NCBI GenBank assembly: GCA_023392035.1
Contig: JAEVZY010000237.1
Coordinates: 1-5,348 of the forward strand
Length of the DNA stretch: 5,348 bases
Direction of reading: 5' to 3'
DNA from: Pseudomonadota bacterium
GTDB lineage: Bacteria; Pseudomonadota; Gammaproteobacteria; Burkholderiales; Burkholderiaceae_D
Shown here: piece by piece, positions 1-5,348 of the stretch
How the letters are laid out: each line of letters opens with the position of its first letter
How positions within the stretch are numbered: the first letter of the stretch is position 1
Notes under the pieces: generated by a model
What the model was told of the DNA's origin: nothing
The model's input: the letters and a program-made list of their open reading frames with translations, nothing else
Databases searched by the model: none
Position numbers and translations under genes: made by a program

Positions 1-1084
1 CCACGATCAGGAAGTAGCCGGGGAAGCCCATCTTGATGATGGTGTCGGTTTCAAACTTCAGGCGTTCTTCATAGCGCGGACGTTGCGCCTCGCGCTTTTC
101 GGCATCGGGAAACAGATGTTCCAGGCGCAGCTCCAGCCCTTTCTTCGCTTCGGCCACCAGGTAGTCGTCGAGCGACATGCCATCCGGCGTGGGGAACAGC
201 GGCAGCTTGGGCTTGCCCAGTTCCAGCACCAGGTTGCAGCGGCGCGCGATCTCCACTGCGTTTTGCAACGCGCCGGGCAGGTCGGCAAACAACTCGACCA
301 TCTCGTCCTGGGTCTTGAAGCATTGCTCCTCGTTGAAGCGCCTGGTGCGGCGCGGGTTGGCCAGGATTTCGCCTTCGGCAATGCAGGTGCGCGCTTCATG
401 CGCAATGAATTCTTCCTTCGACAGGAACTGCACCGGATGCGTGGCCACCACCGGCAAGCCGAGCTTGTTCGCCAGCGCCACCGACTGCCGCAGCAATTGC
501 TCGCCATTGGCCTGGCCGTAGCGCTGCACTTCGATATAGAAATTGCCTGGAAAGGCCGCGGCCCAGCGGCGGGCGGCTTGCTCGGCCAGTTCGGCCTTGC
601 CGTTTTCCAGCGCCTGGCCGATCTCGCCCGAGGCCGCGCCGGACAGCACGATCAACGCGTCTTCGGCGCCGCAGGCTTGCAGCCATTCGGCCCGCACTTC
701 GGCGCGGCCGCGATAGATGTTGGTCAGCCAGGCGCGCGACAACAGGTCGCACAGTTGCAGATAGCCCTGGCGGTTCTTGGCCAGCAGCAGCAGGCGCGAA
801 GGCTTGTCGCGATCCTGCTCGTTGCTGATCCAGACATCGCAGCCGGCGATGGGCTTGATGCCGCGACCGCGCGCCGCCTTGTAGAACTTGACCATGCCGA
901 ACAGGTTGTCGAGGTCGGTGATGGCCAATGCCGCCTGCTGGTCCTTGGCTGCCGCCTTGACCACATCGTCGATGCGCACCAGGCCATCGACGATGGAATA
1001 TTCGGTGTGCATGCGCAGGTGGACAAAGCGCGGTTCGACGCTTTGCGCGACCACGGTTTCAAGGACGGTTTCAGGTGCATTCAT
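1..1084 (-). CDS. dnaE: DNA polymerase III subunit alpha, N-terminal part (cut by window edge)
   Basis: This is the first 361 codons of the replicative DNA polymerase alpha subunit, which copies the chromosome within the Pol III holoenzyme; the family is about 1,160 residues, so roughly two thirds lies outside the window. The N-terminus reads PRFVHLRMHTEYSIVDGL, the opening of the PHP domain. It continues through ALAITDLDNLFGMVKFY (about 52-68), GIKPIAGCDVW (75-85) and ELFADLP, and ends in MGFPGYFLIV at the start of the polymerase core. The catalytic aspartates are off the edge. The PHP metal site looks degenerate: HLR replaces HLH at 22-24, and TDL replaces TDH at 56-58. I chose the ATG at 1084; an in-frame ATG at 1093 would add three residues (MLP) and is preceded by GGGTAAA, so the start is uncertain by 9 bases. 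The LysR gene ends 56 bases upstream on the same strand. Identity is very secure. Confidence 0.97.
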   Translation of the reverse strand, partial: MNAPETVLETVVAQSVEPRFVHLRMHTEYSIVDGLVRIDDVVKAAAKDQQAALAITDLDNLFGMVKFYKAARGRGIKPIAGCDVWISNEQDRDKPSRLLLLAKNRQGYLQLCDLLSRAWLTNIYRGRAEVRAEWLQACGAEDALIVLSGAASGEIGQALENGKAELAEQAARRWAAAFPGNFYIEVQRYGQANGEQLLRQSVALANKLGLPVVATHPVQFLSKEEFIAHEARTCIAEGEILANPRRTRRFNEEQCFKTQDEMVELFADLPGALQNAVEIARRCNLVLELGKPKLPLFPTPDGMSLDDYLVAEAKKGLELRLEHLFPDAEKREAQRPRYEERLKFETDTIIKMGFPGYFLIV

Positions 1085-1140
1085 GGGCAGCATTTTACCC
1101 GGCAAGGCGCTGGTTCACGGCCCTAAAATCGGCTTGACTT

Positions 1141-2049
1141 TCAGCGCGTGGCCCAATCCGGATTGGGGCCGAAATATTCAAACAGGTGGTCGATGAAGGC
1201 GCGCACCTTGGGCTGCATGTAGCGGTTGGGCAGCCAGGTCACCCACAGCGATTTGTCGGGATAGGCAATGCTGTCGGGCAGGACTTCCACCAGGCCGCCG
1301 CTCTTCAGGTAAGGCGCCAGCACGTAGGTGGGCGCCAGCGCAATACCCATGCCGGCCAACGCCATTTGCACCATGACTTCCGAGGTGTTCACCCGGTAGT
1401 GCCCAGTGACAGGCAGCGTGGTCAGCTTGCCATCGATGCGATAGCGCCAACCCGCCTGCACGCCCGGACCGTAGTAGACCAGGCATTCGTGCCGCAACAG
1501 ATCCTGCGGCGTTTGCGGCACGCCATGCTGTTGCAGATAGGCAGGCGCGGCACAGCTGACCCAGCGCAGCGGCGCCAGCTTGCGCGCCACCACCGAGGGC
1601 GAGGGCTCTTCGGTCAGGCGGATCGCCAGGTCATAGCCCTCTTCCACCAGGTCGGCCACGCGGTCGCTGGCGTTGAGTTCGATTTCCACGTCCGGAAAAC
1701 GCTCGCGGAAACTCTTCATCACGCGCGCCATGTACAGGCCGCCGAAGACCACCGGTGTGGTCACTTTCAAAATGCCGCGCGGCTGCGCCTGCAGCCGGGT
1801 CACGGTCTGCTCTGCCGCTTCGATGGCTTGCGCGATGCGGGCGCATTGCTCGTAGTAGGCGGTGCCGCTTTCGGTCAGGCTCATGCTGCGTGTGCTGCGC
1901 GTGAGCAGCCGCACGCCCAGGCTGTGCTCGAGGTTGGACACGCGCTTGCTGACCAGCGATTTGGAACTGCCCAGCTGGCGGGCGGCGGCGGAAAAACTGC
2001 GCGTCTCCACCACCTTTACGAAAGTCATCATCTCGGCCAGTCGTTCCAT
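1141..2049 (-). CDS. LysR-type transcriptional regulator (CrgA-like subgroup)
   Basis: A 302-residue DNA-binding transcription factor of normal LysR length. The winged helix-turn-helix occupies about residues 1-60: MERLAEMMTFVKVVETRSFS, then AAARQLGSSKSLVSKRVSNL and EHSLGVRLLTRSTRSMSLTE. A linker helix follows (65-90), then the substrate-binding domain from about 92 (GILKVTTPVVFGGLYMARV) to the end, with DLAIRL (140-145) and a GMGIALAP segment (233-240) typical of the family. The effector cannot be read from sequence. I chose the ATG at 2049 because family members usually begin M-x-R-L; an in-frame ATG at 2061 would add MPDH. Neither has a clear Shine-Dalgarno sequence. The reading frame stays open to 2289, but that extension runs through the promoter region and is not family-like. 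It is divergent from the DUF2917-GNAT pair, its likely target, and also lies just upstream of dnaE on the same strand. Confidence 0.93.
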   Translation of the reverse strand: MERLAEMMTFVKVVETRSFSAAARQLGSSKSLVSKRVSNLEHSLGVRLLTRSTRSMSLTESGTAYYEQCARIAQAIEAAEQTVTRLQAQPRGILKVTTPVVFGGLYMARVMKSFRERFPDVEIELNASDRVADLVEEGYDLAIRLTEEPSPSVVARKLAPLRWVSCAAPAYLQQHGVPQTPQDLLRHECLVYYGPGVQAGWRYRIDGKLTTLPVTGHYRVNTSEVMVQMALAGMGIALAPTYVLAPYLKSGGLVEVLPDSIAYPDKSLWVTWLPNRYMQPKVRAFIDHLFEYFGPNPDWATR

Positions 2050-2061
2050 ATGATCGGGCAT

Positions 2062-2083
2062 ATTGTTCGTTTGGGTGAACAAT
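2062..2083. promoter_or_regulatory. Inverted repeat, probable LysR-type operator
   Basis: A perfect 7-bp dyad: ATTGTTC (2062-2068), an 8-base spacer, then GAACAAT (2077-2083). It is AT-rich in an otherwise GC-rich window and stands alone in the divergent intergenic region. Its centre (about 2072) is near -65 from the predicted start of the plus-strand promoter, the usual place for the recognition site of LysR-type activators. It also covers the predicted transcription start of the regulator gene, which fits autorepression. The repeat is seen directly; the operator role is inference. Confidence 0.6.
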
Positions 2084-2109
2084 CTTATTCCAATTCCGCG
2101 GATTGTAAA
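2082..2109 (-). promoter_or_regulatory. Predicted sigma-70 promoter of the LysR-type regulator
   Basis: On the minus strand a -35 TTTACA (2109-2104, 5/6 to consensus) and a -10 TAAGAT (2087-2082, 4/6) are separated by 16 bases. Transcription would begin near 2075, leaving a leader of about 14-26 bases before the two candidate start codons. The -10 box abuts and partly overlaps the inverted repeat at 2062-2083, so regulator bound there would block this promoter. This is prediction from hexamer match and spacing only. Confidence 0.5.
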
Positions 2110-2130
2110 TCCAGCGTGACTGCCGATAAT
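2103..2130 (+). promoter_or_regulatory. Predicted promoter of the DUF2917-GNAT pair
   Basis: A -10 box GATAAT (2125-2130, 5/6) is preceded at 16 bases by a weak -35 TTGTAA (2103-2108, 4/6), giving a predicted start near 2137 and a leader of about 34 bases to the ATG at 2171. The weak -35 suits an activator-dependent promoter. The -35 hexamers of the two divergent promoters overlap on opposite strands at 2103-2109, so the two polymerases would compete. A short dyad GATT-gta-AATC (2101-2111) covers the same spot and could be a second regulator contact site. Confidence 0.45.
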
Positions 2131-2160
2131 GAAGCCACTGCAAGTCACCGCCTGTTCGCT

Positions 2161-2164
2161 GGAG
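2161..2164 (+). promoter_or_regulatory. Ribosome binding site deciding the DUF2917 start
   Basis: GGAG sits six bases before the ATG at 2171, a good Shine-Dalgarno match and spacing. The earlier in-frame ATG at 2129 has no comparable site and overlaps the predicted -10 box, so 2171 is preferred as the start. Confidence 0.6.
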
Positions 2165-2170
2165 CGCAAG

Positions 2171-2536
2171 ATGCTGAACATCCCCGCAATGCCGATGCAA
2201 TTCAACTGGAAAGCCTGGCTGGCGCGCGCCCTGTCCATCCGGGGCATGGAATTCCACGCCGCCGGCCGCACGCTCAGACTGGAAGGCAATCAGCATTTGA
2301 AGTTGCATGACGCTGCCGGCACCGTGGTGCAAATGGTGTGCGGCACCGCCTGGATTACCCAGGATGGCGATATCAAGGACAGTTTCGTCGCCAGCGGCGA
2401 AGTCTTTCGCATCGAGCGCGCCGGTGCAACCCTGATTGCACCGCTGGGCACGGCCCGCTTGCGCCTGCTGTCGGCGCAGGCTGACGCCGATGCCGCGCTG
2501 AAGCTGCTGCCCTCCGGCCGGGGCGGGAGCTGGTGA
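2171..2536 (+). CDS. DUF2917 domain-containing protein
   Basis: A 121-residue protein of unknown function whose core matches the DUF2917 pattern as I know it. A short beta-strand segment (TLRLEGNQHLKLHD, about 34-47) is followed by the signature GTAWITQDGDIKDSF (58-72), with its G-x-x-W-(I/L)-T and D-x-x-D elements, then GEVFRI (76-81) and a strand ending LGTARLRLL. The fold is probably a small all-beta, cupin-like barrel; that is inference. I see no signal peptide, membrane segment or obvious catalytic residues. The start at 2171 is chosen on its GGAG; a start at 2129 would give 135 residues but overlaps the promoter. Its TGA stop overlaps the next gene's ATG (TGATG), so the two are probably translationally coupled. 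It is divergent from the LysR-type regulator and is its probable target. The family call is fairly secure; the function is unknown. Confidence 0.85.
   Translation: MLNIPAMPMQFNWKAWLARALSIRGMEFHAAGRTLRLEGNQHLKLHDAAGTVVQMVCGTAWITQDGDIKDSFVASGEVFRIERAGATLIAPLGTARLRLLSAQADADAALKLLPSGRGGSW
2525..2529 (+). promoter_or_regulatory. Ribosome binding site of the GNAT gene, inside the DUF2917 gene
   Basis: GGGAG lies six bases before the ATG at 2536, within the last codons of the DUF2917 gene. It favours ATG 2536 over the adjacent GTG at 2533, although the two differ by one residue only. Together with the TGATG overlap it marks a coupled two-gene unit. Confidence 0.6.
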
Positions 2537-3147
2537 TGCAGGCACCGCTTTGCGATCCCTGGCGGCTGGCCGATGGCCAACTGGTGGTGGTGCGCGGCGC
2601 CACCCGCGCCGACATCCCTGCGGTGCAAGCCTTCATGGGCCAGCTCTCCTTGCAAAGCCGCTACCACCGCTTCCTGTATGCCGCGCGCGAACTGACGCCG
2701 CCCATGCAGCGCCAGTTCACCCGCTCCAACCCCAAGGTGGAAATGTCCCTGCTGGCCATGGCGATCCATGAAGACGGCAGCGAAGCGCTGCTGGGAGCGG
2801 CCCAGTACGCAGTCACCCGCTGGCCCGACAGCTGCGAGTTCGCGGTGGTGGTGGCCGATGCCTGGCAGCGGCGCGGCATTGCGCGCCGCCTGTTGCGCGA
2901 TCTGATCGGCGTAGCCACGGCAGCCGGCCTGCAATCCATGCAGGGCGACACGCTGGTGGAAAACGAAGCCATGCGCCGCTTGCTGCAGCAACTGGGCTTT
3001 GCGCTGCAGCGCCATCCGGATGGCGCCTTGCTGCGGCGGGCAGTGAAAGCGCTGGACGCGCCGCTGGATGCCAACTGTCCGGTGCTGGCGCAAGTGGCGC
3101 AACTCGCGCGCGCGCTGCGCCCGCCGGCTCCGGTGGCGCAGGTATAA
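2536..3147 (+). CDS. GNAT-family N-acetyltransferase
   Basis: A 203-residue predicted acetyl-CoA-dependent acetyltransferase. The GNAT fold begins at VVVRGATRADIPAVQAFMGQ (17-36) and continues with LSLQSRYHRFLYAARELTPP (37-56). Beta strands 4-5 are at EFAVVVADAWQ (101-111), the acetyl-CoA pyrophosphate loop is QRRGIARRLL (111-120), and the distal part carries NEAMRRLLQQLGF (143-155). The LSxxSRYxRF block and following helix resemble the GNAT domain at the C-terminus of Pat/PatZ protein lysine acetyltransferases, but here the domain stands alone, without the acyl-CoA-synthetase-like portion. A protein or small-molecule substrate is equally possible, and the last 35 or so residues are unassigned. 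The gene is coupled to the DUF2917 gene by a TGATG overlap. Its TAA stop lies within a TATAAT box that probably belongs to the trhO promoter. Confidence 0.9.
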   Translation: MQAPLCDPWRLADGQLVVVRGATRADIPAVQAFMGQLSLQSRYHRFLYAARELTPPMQRQFTRSNPKVEMSLLAMAIHEDGSEALLGAAQYAVTRWPDSCEFAVVVADAWQRRGIARRLLRDLIGVATAAGLQSMQGDTLVENEAMRRLLQQLGFALQRHPDGALLRRAVKALDAPLDANCPVLAQVAQLARALRPPAPVAQV

Positions 3148-3148
3148 T
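3143..3148 (+). promoter_or_regulatory. Perfect -10 box, probable trhO-gluQ promoter
   Basis: TATAAT matches the sigma-70 -10 consensus exactly and overlaps the TAA stop of the GNAT gene. Transcription would start near 3155, about 29 bases before the trhO ATG. No convincing -35 hexamer lies 16-18 bases upstream (the region is GC-rich coding sequence) and there is no TGn extension, so the promoter is either weak or factor-assisted. Readthrough from the upstream pair is also possible, as I see no terminator in 3148-3183. Confidence 0.45.
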
Positions 3149-3183
3149 CACGGCGAATCAAAGACTTACCGGATTTTTCGCGC

Positions 3184-4026
3184 ATGAACGCCGCTCTTCC
3201 CATCGTCAACATCTCCGCTTATAAATTTGTCACCCTGGACGACAACCTCGAGCGCCGTCCCGAATACAAGGCGCAATGCGATCGGCTTGGGTTGAAGGGC
3301 ACCATCCTGCTCTCGCCCGAGGGCATCAACATGTTCCTGGCCGGCAGTCGCGCAGCCATCGATGCCATGCTCGACTGGGTGCGCCAGGACCCGCGCCTGG
3401 CCGACTTGCAGCCCAAGGAAAGTTTTTCCGACAGCCAGCCCTTCAATCGCATGCTGGTGAAGTTGAAGCGCGAAATCATCACCATGAAGCACCCGCTGAT
3501 CAAGCCCGAGCTGGGGCGGGCCCCCGTGGTGGATGCGCCCACCCTCAAGCGCTGGCTGGACCAGGGCCACGATGACGACGGCCAGCCGGTGGTGATGGTC
3601 GATACGCGCAATGCTTTCGAAGTGGATGTCGGCACCTTCAGCAACACCATCGATTACCGCATCGAGAAATTCAGCGAATTCCCGGATGTGATCCAAGCCC
3701 ATCGCGATCAACTCGCGGGCAAGACGGTGGTGACCTTCTGCACCGGCGGCATCCGTTGCGAGAAAGCGGCGATCTACATGCAAGGCGTGGGCTACGACAG
3801 CGTGTACCAGCTGGAAGGCGGCATCCTGAAATACTTCGAGGAAGTCGGCGGCGCGCACTACGAAGGCGATTGCTTCGTCTTCGACCATCGCACCGCGCTC
3901 AATCCGCAATTGCAAGCGACTGAAGCCGCGCAGTGCTTCGCCTGCCGCGCCGTGGTCACGCCGCGCGAGCAATTGTCGCCGCATTACGTGGTGGGCGAAT
4001 CCTGCCCGCATTGCGCCACCGCCTGA
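3184..4026 (+). CDS. trhO: tRNA uridine(34) hydroxylase, rhodanese-domain protein (TrhO/YceA family)
   Basis: A 280-residue cytoplasmic enzyme of the YceA/UPF0176 family. The family is known to hydroxylate the wobble uridine of certain tRNAs using oxygen, giving ho5U34, the precursor of cmo5U/mo5U-type modifications. The N-terminal alpha/beta domain includes [18 protein letters not shown] (38-55), with the family's EGIN motif. The rhodanese domain starts near 115, carries [12 protein letters not shown] (139-150), and has the active loop [10 protein letters not shown] (186-195), in which C186 is the expected catalytic cysteine. A C-terminal CFAC (251-254) and CPHC (274-277) could bind a metal; this tail is shorter than the Cys-rich tail I recall in E. 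coli YceA. The start at 3184 gives the expected N-terminus, although the Shine-Dalgarno sequence is weak. gluQ follows after 14 bases, probably in the same operon. Older annotation would call it a rhodanese-related sulfurtransferase. Confidence 0.93.
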   Translation: MNAALPIVNISAYKFVTLDDNLERRPEYKAQCDRLGLKGTILLSPEGINMFLAGSRAAIDAMLDWVRQDPRLADLQPKESFSDSQPFNRMLVKLKREIITMKHPLIKPELGRAPVVDAPTLKRWLDQGHDDDGQPVVMVDTRNAFEVDVGTFSNTIDYRIEKFSEFPDVIQAHRDQLAGKTVVTFCTGGIRCEKAAIYMQGVGYDSVYQLEGGILKYFEEVGGAHYEGDCFVFDHRTALNPQLQATEAAQCFACRAVVTPREQLSPHYVVGESCPHCATA

Positions 4027-4040
4027 GTTCTTCTTTTCCC

Positions 4041-4937
4041 ATGGGCTATATCGGCCGCTTCGCACCCTCGCCCACCGGCGCCCTGCATGCCGGCTCGCTG
4101 GTGGCGGCCCTGGCTTCTTGGCTCGACGCCCGCGTGCATGGCGGGCAATGGCTGTTGCGCATTGAAGATGTCGACGAGGCGCGCACCGTGCCCGGTTCGG
4201 CCGAATCCATCATGCAGGCGCTCCAGACGCTTGGCATGCAATGGGATGGCGAAGTCTGGTGGCAGAGCCGGCGCGGCGCGGTCTATGAAGCCGCCTGTGC
4301 GCGCCTGGGTAACCGGGTCTTTCCTTGCGCCTGCACCCGGCGCGAGATTGCGGCGGCGGCCACGCGCATCGGCAGCGATGGCGCGCCGGTGTATCCTGGA
4401 ACCTGTCGCGCCGGCCTGCCTCCCGGGCGCTCCGCGCGCGCCTTGCGCCTGCGGGTGCCGGCCGCGGACGATCCAGCGGCGCGCATCTGCTTCCATGATC
4501 GCTGGATGGGCCAGCAATGCCAGGACCTGGCAAGCGAAGTCGGCGACTTTGTGCTGCACCGGGCCGACGGCTATTGGGCCTATCAATTGGCAGTCGTGGT
4601 CGACGATGCGGAACAAGGCGTGACGCACGTGGTGCGCGGCGCCGATCTGCTGGACTCCACGGCGCGCCAGATCTATCTGCAATGCCTGCTCGGCTATGCC
4701 ACGCCTTCTTATCTGCACGTGCCGCTGGTGAACAATGCACGGGGCGAGAAACTGTCCAAGCAGACCGGCGCCCAAGCGCTGGATCTGCAGCAACCGGTGC
4801 TGGCCTTGCAGCAGGCCGCACGCTTTCTTGGAATGCAGGCGCCGGAAGCAAAACAGCCCGGCGATTTCCTGCGCCGGGCTGCCTTGGAGTGGGAGAAGCG
4901 ATTGACGCGCTTAGCGTCGGGTCAATCCGCCCAGTAG
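4041..4937 (+). CDS. gluQ: Glutamyl-Q tRNA(Asp) synthetase
   Basis: A 298-residue paralogue of the glutamyl-tRNA synthetase catalytic domain without the anticodon-binding half. The family activates glutamate and attaches it to the queuosine at position 34 of tRNA(Asp). The N-terminus reads [20 protein letters not shown] (5-24), where HAGS stands for the class I HIGH motif, followed by [11 protein letters not shown] (38-48). The zinc ligands are visible as C96, C98, Y118 and C122. The C-terminal part has [21 protein letters not shown] (starting at 169, ending 189), VRGADLL (198-204) and KLSKQ (237-241) for KMSKS. Length is normal for the family. The ATG at 4041 gives the family N-terminus. The 14-base gap after trhO is pyrimidine-rich with no Shine-Dalgarno sequence, so translation probably depends on trhO. 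The last 27 bases overlap the convergent helicase gene. gluQ often follows dksA in other proteobacteria, but not here. Confidence 0.96.
   Translation: MGYIGRFAPSPTGALHAGSLVAALASWLDARVHGGQWLLRIEDVDEARTVPGSAESIMQALQTLGMQWDGEVWWQSRRGAVYEAACARLGNRVFPCACTRREIAAAATRIGSDGAPVYPGTCRAGLPPGRSARALRLRVPAADDPAARICFHDRWMGQQCQDLASEVGDFVLHRADGYWAYQLAVVVDDAEQGVTHVVRGADLLDSTARQIYLQCLLGYATPSYLHVPLVNNARGEKLSKQTGAQALDLQQPVLALQQAARFLGMQAPEAKQPGDFLRRAALEWEKRLTRLASGQSAQ
4850..4881 (-). terminator. Intrinsic terminator of the rhlE-like gene, inside gluQ
   Basis: On the minus strand, CAGCCCGGCG (4881-4872) and CGCCGGGCTG (4863-4854) form a perfect 10-bp GC-rich stem with an 8-base loop, followed at once by TTTT (4853-4850) and then GCTT. 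The stem begins 30 bases after the helicase TAA at 4911, as expected for its terminator. On the plus strand the same stem has no T-run after it, so it should not stop gluQ transcription. The whole element lies in gluQ coding sequence. Confidence 0.75.
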
Positions 4938-5348
4938 CGCGGCGCGCTTGGGCTGGGCCTTGCTTGGCGGCCCGGCCTTCTCCGTGCGTGCTTCAGCTTG
5001 TTCCGGAGCTTGCGGTGCCGGCTCGTAAGGCTTGAGGAACCAGGGGTCCACTTTTTGCGGCCGCGGTCCGCGCGCCGGGCGGGCGGCGCCGGCAGCCGAT
5101 GCAGCACCGCGCGGCTCCTCGCGGCGCGACCAGCCAGCTGCACGGCCGGCGACGAATCCCGGCAAGGGATCGAGCTTGAACTTCTGGCGCGTCAGTTTTT
5201 CGATGTCGGCCAGCGACTTCGAATCGCGGTCGGTGTACAGCGAGATCGCATCGCCCGAGGCCCCGGCACGGCCGGTACGACCGATGCGGTGCACGTAGTC
5301 TTCGGCGTTGTAGGGCAGGTCGTAGTTGATGACGCAGGGCAGCTCGGC
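4911..5348 (-). CDS. RhlE-like DEAD-box ATP-dependent RNA helicase, C-terminal part (cut by window edge)
   Basis: This is the last 145 codons of a DEAD-box RNA helicase, which unwinds RNA duplexes using ATP in processes such as ribosome assembly and RNA decay. The fragment opens with [20 protein letters not shown] (motif V region), then [10 protein letters not shown] (20-29, motif VI with its arginine fingers) and [10 protein letters not shown], which closes the second RecA-like domain near residue 65. From about 68 to the end is a tail rich in Ala, Pro, Arg and Lys. It contains [10 protein letters not shown] (101-110) and ends [12 protein letters not shown], probably an RNA-binding or low-complexity extension. 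The DEAD and Walker motifs are outside the window. RhlE is the best guess from the motif VI surroundings and tail; another DEAD-box paralogue cannot be excluded. It converges on gluQ with a 27-base overlap and has a terminator at 4850-4881. Confidence 0.9.
   Translation of the reverse strand, partial: AELPCVINYDLPYNAEDYVHRIGRTGRAGASGDAISLYTDRDSKSLADIEKLTRQKFKLDPLPGFVAGRAAGWSRREEPRGAASAAGAARPARGPRPQKVDPWFLKPYEPAPQAPEQAEARTEKAGPPSKAQPKRAALLGGLTRR

Noticed and set aside
1092..1097. TAAAAT on the minus strand as a dnaE -10 box
   Set aside because: It overlaps the candidate ATG at 1093 and has no acceptable -35 at proper spacing.
83..1126. Long plus-strand open frame antisense to dnaE (347 codons)
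   Set aside because: It is a mirror of the dnaE codons in high-GC DNA; the His/Gln/Ala-rich translation resembles no family, while the opposite strand is clearly DnaE.
1134..1139. TTGACT on the plus strand as a -35 box
   Set aside because: There is no -10 at suitable spacing and no plus-strand gene downstream; it lies at the junction of two minus-strand genes.
2129..2170. Earlier ATG (2129) as start of the DUF2917 gene
   Set aside because: It overlaps the predicted -10 box GATAAT and lacks a ribosome binding site; the ATG at 2171 has GGAG at ideal spacing.
2050..2289. N-terminal extension of the LysR protein up to 2289
   Set aside because: The added 80 residues run through the divergent promoter region and into the opposite gene, and LysR proteins begin at the helix-turn-helix.
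1186..2310. Long plus-strand open frame antisense to the LysR gene (374 codons)
   Set aside because: The translation is low-complexity and His/Gln/Arg-rich, and it crosses the divergent promoter region; the LysR reading is unambiguous.
3933..4040. N-terminal extension of gluQ from the GTG at 3933
   Set aside because: The extension lies in trhO coding sequence, is unlike GluQ proteins, and would displace the conserved [10 protein letters not shown]-terminus.
3166..4065. Minus-strand open frame opposite trhO (299 codons)
   Set aside because: It is a shadow of trhO codon bias with no recognisable domain.
3984..4793. Minus-strand open frame opposite gluQ (269 codons)
   Set aside because: It has no family features, and GluQ motifs are complete on the other strand.

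Overview
The window reads as chromosomal core DNA of a high-GC betaproteobacterium. The predicted proteins resemble those of Burkholderiales, most likely Oxalobacteraceae (Herbaspirillum/Collimonas-like). This placement comes from recognising protein sequences and G/C-rich third positions, not from a database search. Seven genes fill the window, two of them cut by its edges. I see no rRNA, tRNA, CRISPR array, insertion sequence or prophage, and no gene-free stretch longer than about 120 bases.

Layout: positions 1-1084 (minus strand) hold the N-terminal third of dnaE, the replicative polymerase alpha subunit. Just upstream on the same strand is a LysR-type regulator (1141-2049). A compact divergent control region (about 2050-2170) separates it from a plus-strand pair: a DUF2917 protein (2171-2536) and a GNAT acetyltransferase (2536-3147), joined by a TGATG stop/start overlap. 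A -10 box overlapping the acetyltransferase stop codon leads into a second plus-strand pair: trhO (tRNA U34 hydroxylase of the rhodanese/YceA family, 3184-4026) and gluQ (glutamyl-Q tRNA(Asp) synthetase, 4041-4937). The window ends in the C-terminus of a convergent RhlE-like DEAD-box RNA helicase (minus strand, 4911-5348). Its stop codon lies inside gluQ, and its likely intrinsic terminator is also within gluQ coding sequence.

How the genes work together: the divergent region has features expected of a LysR-type circuit. A perfect 7-bp inverted repeat overlaps the regulator's own promoter and is centred near -65 of the predicted promoter for the DUF2917-GNAT pair. This suggests that the regulator represses itself and controls that pair. 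The trhO-gluQ pair joins two enzymes that modify the wobble nucleotide (position 34) of different tRNAs. The convergent helicase also belongs to RNA metabolism, but nothing shows co-regulation.

I did not find a clearly new mobile or defence system. The least characterised part is the LysR / DUF2917 / GNAT module.
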